Both the position numbers and the translations under genes were made by a program. A model generated the notes under the pieces. It saw nothing but the letters and a program-made list of their open reading frames with translations. It was not told the origin of the DNA and did not search any database. From positions 33,700,796-33,764,795 of the forward strand of contig OV884012.1 of NCBI GenBank assembly GCA_930367205.1: a stretch of 64,000 bases of DNA, written 5' to 3'. Origin of the DNA: Acanthosoma haemorrhoidale. Lineage: Eukaryota; Arthropoda; Insecta; Hemiptera; Acanthosomatidae. Of the stretch, positions 61,175 to 64,000 are shown in pieces (the stretch's first letter is position 1; the number at the start of each line of letters is the position of its first letter).

Positions 61175-61720
61175 CCCTAATTTTTTTTTTTTTAAATTAA
61201 CAACAACTTTATTATGGTAAAATTACAATCTGCCTGATTGGGATATAAGTAATTGTGATAAATAATATCATTCACACCAATTTTCATTCACTCGCTCATT
61301 CATACTATTTATACAAACAGCCCAGAGGCCCCCCAAGTCTACATGGTTGTCACCTCCCTTGCGTGCGAAGGAGGAAGCGGAGTGTTGGGAAGACCCCTAC
61401 GCTCCTTCGTCAGCCGCGTCACTGGATAAGAGCTAGCGGAGGCTGACCAAGAGCGCGAGACCCACAGACGCTCAGGACATGATTAGAGAAACTGGCCATT
61501 GCCAGGACTCCCACTAACACTTAATTATAGCAGGTCACGAGGCCACTGCCGTTTTAGTCTCCGAGGAGGTTATAGGGATGAGTGGTGCAGTGCAATGACT
61601 GTGCTAGGGAACTAGGGTGGTTGGATAGGTTACCATGGAATTTTATGAACTTGGAAGGGATGAGTTCAAGAATGTAGGGTATATTTAGATCATTATGAAG
61701 GGTTTTATTGCTGACCCTAA
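61175..61720 (-). mobile_element. LINE family A, 5'-truncated (A5)
   Basis: Minus-strand copy with ORF2 end (about 61520-61713) and complete 3' UTR (61200-61520). The 3' end is AATAAAGTTGTTGTTAA followed by an A-rich stretch. CCCTAA flanks both sides (61175-61180, 61715-61720) and may be a short target duplication. Confidence 0.85.
61520..61713 (-). pseudogene. Jockey-type LINE ORF2 C-terminus (A5)
   Basis: Reads SNKTLHNDLNIPYILELIPS, then FIKFHGNLSNHPSSLAQSLH and CTTHPYN, and should continue PPRRLKR as in copy A6. A one-base deletion relative to A6 (ATAACCTCC versus ATAATCCTCC) shifts it to an early stop. This is the typical basic RRLKR end of Jockey polymerases. Confidence 0.8.
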
Positions 61721-62130
61721 ATTATTAACAATTTTTAATCATTTCCTATTTAAAAAAAACCATTTTAAAAACACAAAAACGAAAATATAAAATTTCAGTT
61801 GGTTAGATGGATTACTTAATATAAGTCGAGGACCAATTTTCGTAGAAGCCGTAAAGAAAAATGAATTTTACCCGCCTTTTTCCGGAAGAGAGATAACAAA
61901 CACACAGTTCGATAGATCGATATCCCATCTGAGGATGAAACCACTCTTGAAAGGAAATTGTCTGCTTCTGTAAGATAAATTCCCAACATGCACTTCCTCT
62001 CTGAGACCAGTCGCTCATTTCCGTTCGGACCTTGTTATATCCGAGATGAGGCAATAGTTTACAAAACAGGGAGGGCGGAAGTACCGCTCGGTGAAATTCG
62101 ATAAAAGCGCCTGCCTGGTAGTGTAAACAA
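61721..62130. promoter_or_regulatory. GC-richer island with three ETS cores (61800-62130)
   Basis: CCGGAAG (61882-61888), ACTTCCT (61992-61998, minus strand GGAAGT) and CGGAAGT (62076-62082) lie within 200 bp. GATCGATA near 61914 resembles a partial DRE. The first 80 bp are plain AT-rich DNA. Regulatory role inferred. Confidence 0.3.
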
Positions 62131-63281
62131 TTTTTGTTTTTTTATCGACATTTCAACTTTTCGCCTCTCCTCAATTTCTCCTTGATGATAATTACATTAC
62201 GGGTATTTGCAAGTATATCAGCAGCTGTGCACATCGTTAAGTATTTACCTGTTTTGTTCTTTTTAACATAATTATTGGGTTAAACTTACCTTTTTTTTAT
62301 TTTTATTGTCCAATCATTTGATAGTTAAAATGCAAATCAGATACCATATTAGTAAATTCAGTGTATGTTGCACTGCATACAATGTTATGTACTATACATT
62401 TAGTTACGTCTGTAAAAAAAATACTAGATTATATTGACACGTGTATTGTCTTCGTCGTTTTTACATGATGCATTCTTGCGTGTTTCTTTGTTTTGTGCAT
62501 TTCTGTTTCTTACTCAAGCTAAAAAAAAAAAAAAAATTGTATTATTTTACCATTATAACTAGCAGTTGTTACTTTTCATATGTAACTGAGGTTTTTTTTT
62601 ATTGCTAATCGTTCTATAATTATTAAATATATTTTTATAGTTATTATGTATATACATGTTCGAAACTGCATACGTTATTATTATAATAGTTTTTCATTTT
62701 ACTATAACATTATAAATGCACAGATATTTTATAAATTAGGTAGCATGCAATCAAAAATAACTAGTAACTAACATAAACAAGTATTTAAAATAAAGATATG
62801 AAAAAAACAGACGATAAAAAAATAAGAAAACAATAGTTATATGAGAAAAAAAAAATTTTAACTATAATAATAAGGATAGTAAAGGATAATATATGTTCCT
62901 GGATGACTACCACGAGCTTGATTTGACTTAAAATATTATTCCTCTGCTTTTCACAATATGAATACAAACAGTTTTTATCAACCATCCATGTACATTTATA
63001 CAAATTGTGTGCTAAGTAAATAATCGTATTGTTAGATTTTTTAAAGGGCATAGATCCATAAAGATCAAGTTCAAGCCCCTGAGATGTCAACTGGATACTT
63101 ACATGCTTCTAAATATAATGGCGACACCGTACACTGAAATTAAACGCTATTAAATACAGTAGTAGTCAAGTACATACATAAATACATTCAATAAAAATTA
63201 CTGTAACTGAACGACACAATATGTATTCAAATATCCATAAATGGGGATTATAATAGTGACAGAGAAATATTTTTGATCAAT
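62131..63281. other. AT-rich noncoding DNA
   Basis: An A run lies at 62521-62536. The open frame at 62785-63090 (minus) is low-complexity AT-rich sequence. Nothing else recognised. Confidence 0.6.
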
Positions 63282-63561
63282 AATACGTAGTAGGTTATTG
63301 AGGCTCAGTAATACGTAGTAGGTTATTGAGGCTCAGTAATACGTAGTAGGTTATTTAGGCTCAGTAATACGTAGTAGGTTATTGAGGCTCAGTAATACGT
63401 AGTAGGTTATTGAGGCTCAGTAATACGTAGTAGGTTATTGAGGCTCAGTAATACGTAGTAGGTTATTGAGGCTCAGTAATACGTAGTAGGTTATTGAGGC
63501 TCAGTAATACGTAGTAGGTTATTGAGGCTCAATAATACGTAGTAGGTTATTGAGGCTCAGT
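63282..63561 (+). repeat. 28-bp minisatellite, exactly 10 copies
   Basis: Ten head-to-tail units of 28 bp starting AATACGTAGTAGGTTATTGA and ending GGCTCAGT. Only two substitutions are visible: TTATTTAGG in unit 3 and CTCAAT in unit 9. Each unit includes the palindrome TACGTA. The array stops at AATAAGTTTT. Confidence 0.97.
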
Positions 63562-63715
63562 AATAAGTTTTCAAGAAACTCTCACGAGGTCCCACGACTA
63601 TTTCTCGATATTGTTTCTTACCTTTCTCTTTTGTCCTTCATTTGTATGCATTTAAAAAATAAAGTTTAATAATTTACGTTAAAAAATTGAAAAATAAATA
63701 ATATATATATATAAT
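63562..63715. other. AT-rich noncoding DNA
   Basis: Short spacer ending in a TA run (about 63700-63713), which touches the 3' tail of the next LINE. Confidence 0.6.
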
Positions 63716-64000
63716 ATTCTTTATTGTGCTAAAATTACAATCTACCTTATTAGGCAATAAGTAATTGGGATAAATGTTCTTATTCATACCATATTTACAA
63801 TTCATCATTCACTCGCTCATTCATACAATATTTGAAAGAGGCCCAAAGGCCCCCCACAAATCCACATGTTTGTCACCTCCCTCTCATGCAAAAGGGGACC
63901 CTCTCATGTCACGAGGACACTGCCGTTTCAGTCTCCAAGGAGGATTATAGGGATGAGTGGTGCAGTGCAACGATTGTGCGACGGGATTAGGGTGGTTGGA
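63716..64000 (-). mobile_element. LINE family A, cut by the window edge (A6)
   Basis: Minus-strand copy starting at the 3' end (AATAAAG reversed) and running out of the window within ORF2. The 3' UTR matches A3-A5 closely. The true 5' end is outside. Confidence 0.85.
63895..64000 (-). pseudogene. Jockey-type LINE ORF2 C-terminus, partial (A6)
   Basis: Reads SNHPNPVAQSLHCTTHPYN, then PPWRLKRQCPRDMRG, with no stop inside the visible part. It may belong to a longer copy beyond the edge, so it could be less degraded than the others. Confidence 0.65.

Noticed and set aside
63282..63561. CRISPR-like array
   Set aside because: Units are directly adjacent with no unique spacers, and the window is eukaryotic; it is a minisatellite.
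1..64000. Telomeric TTAGG arrays, rRNA genes, histone clusters or a bacterial insert
   Set aside because: No TTAGG tandem array, no rRNA core sequence, no histone-like frame and no operon-like gene packing was found on either strand.

Overview
This window looks like eukaryotic, arthropod-type (most likely insect) intergenic DNA. It is strongly AT-rich. No multi-exon gene, rRNA or intact tRNA can be supported. The only recognisable proteins come from transposable elements: a mariner transposase, a Tc1-like transposase and the C-terminal ends of Jockey-type non-LTR retrotransposon (LINE) polymerases. All are broken. A hemipteran host is a guess, not something the sequence proves.

Mobile elements. 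(1) A mariner copy (44091-46065) keeps both terminal inverted repeats and both TA target duplications. It was later split by a 5'-truncated LINE that carries a poly-A tail and its own 11-bp target duplication. (2) A Tc1-like element (54286-55816) keeps its reading frame except for three in-frame stops. (3) LINE family A has six pieces: 18242-18383, 31425-32100, 33094-33307, 39055-39242, 61175-61720 and 63716 to the right edge. It usually ends in AATAAA plus a short, variable tail. (4) LINE families B and C form a minus-strand cluster at 25514-27158; a further C copy sits inside the mariner. (5) Family D has two short poly-A inserts with target duplications, at 1641-1840 and 20207-20349.

Between these lie about twenty blocks of roughly 150-550 bp that are visibly richer in G+C than their surroundings. 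They hold recognisable transcription-factor-type words: Exd/Hox TGATTAAT, TAATTA, Meis TGACAG, POU octamer, E-boxes, GAGAG and ETS cores. They look like candidate cis-regulatory islands in a gene desert, but conservation cannot be tested here, so each is called with low confidence.

Simple and satellite sequence includes a 10-copy, 28-bp minisatellite (63282-63561), a (TA)16 run, a 36-bp exact duplication 2.4 kb apart, eight isolated G or C runs of 9-12 bases, and several hairpin-forming inverted repeats. I found no novel protein system. The best-supported results are the transposon nesting history and the LINE A tail behaviour; the regulatory-island pattern is the most speculative.
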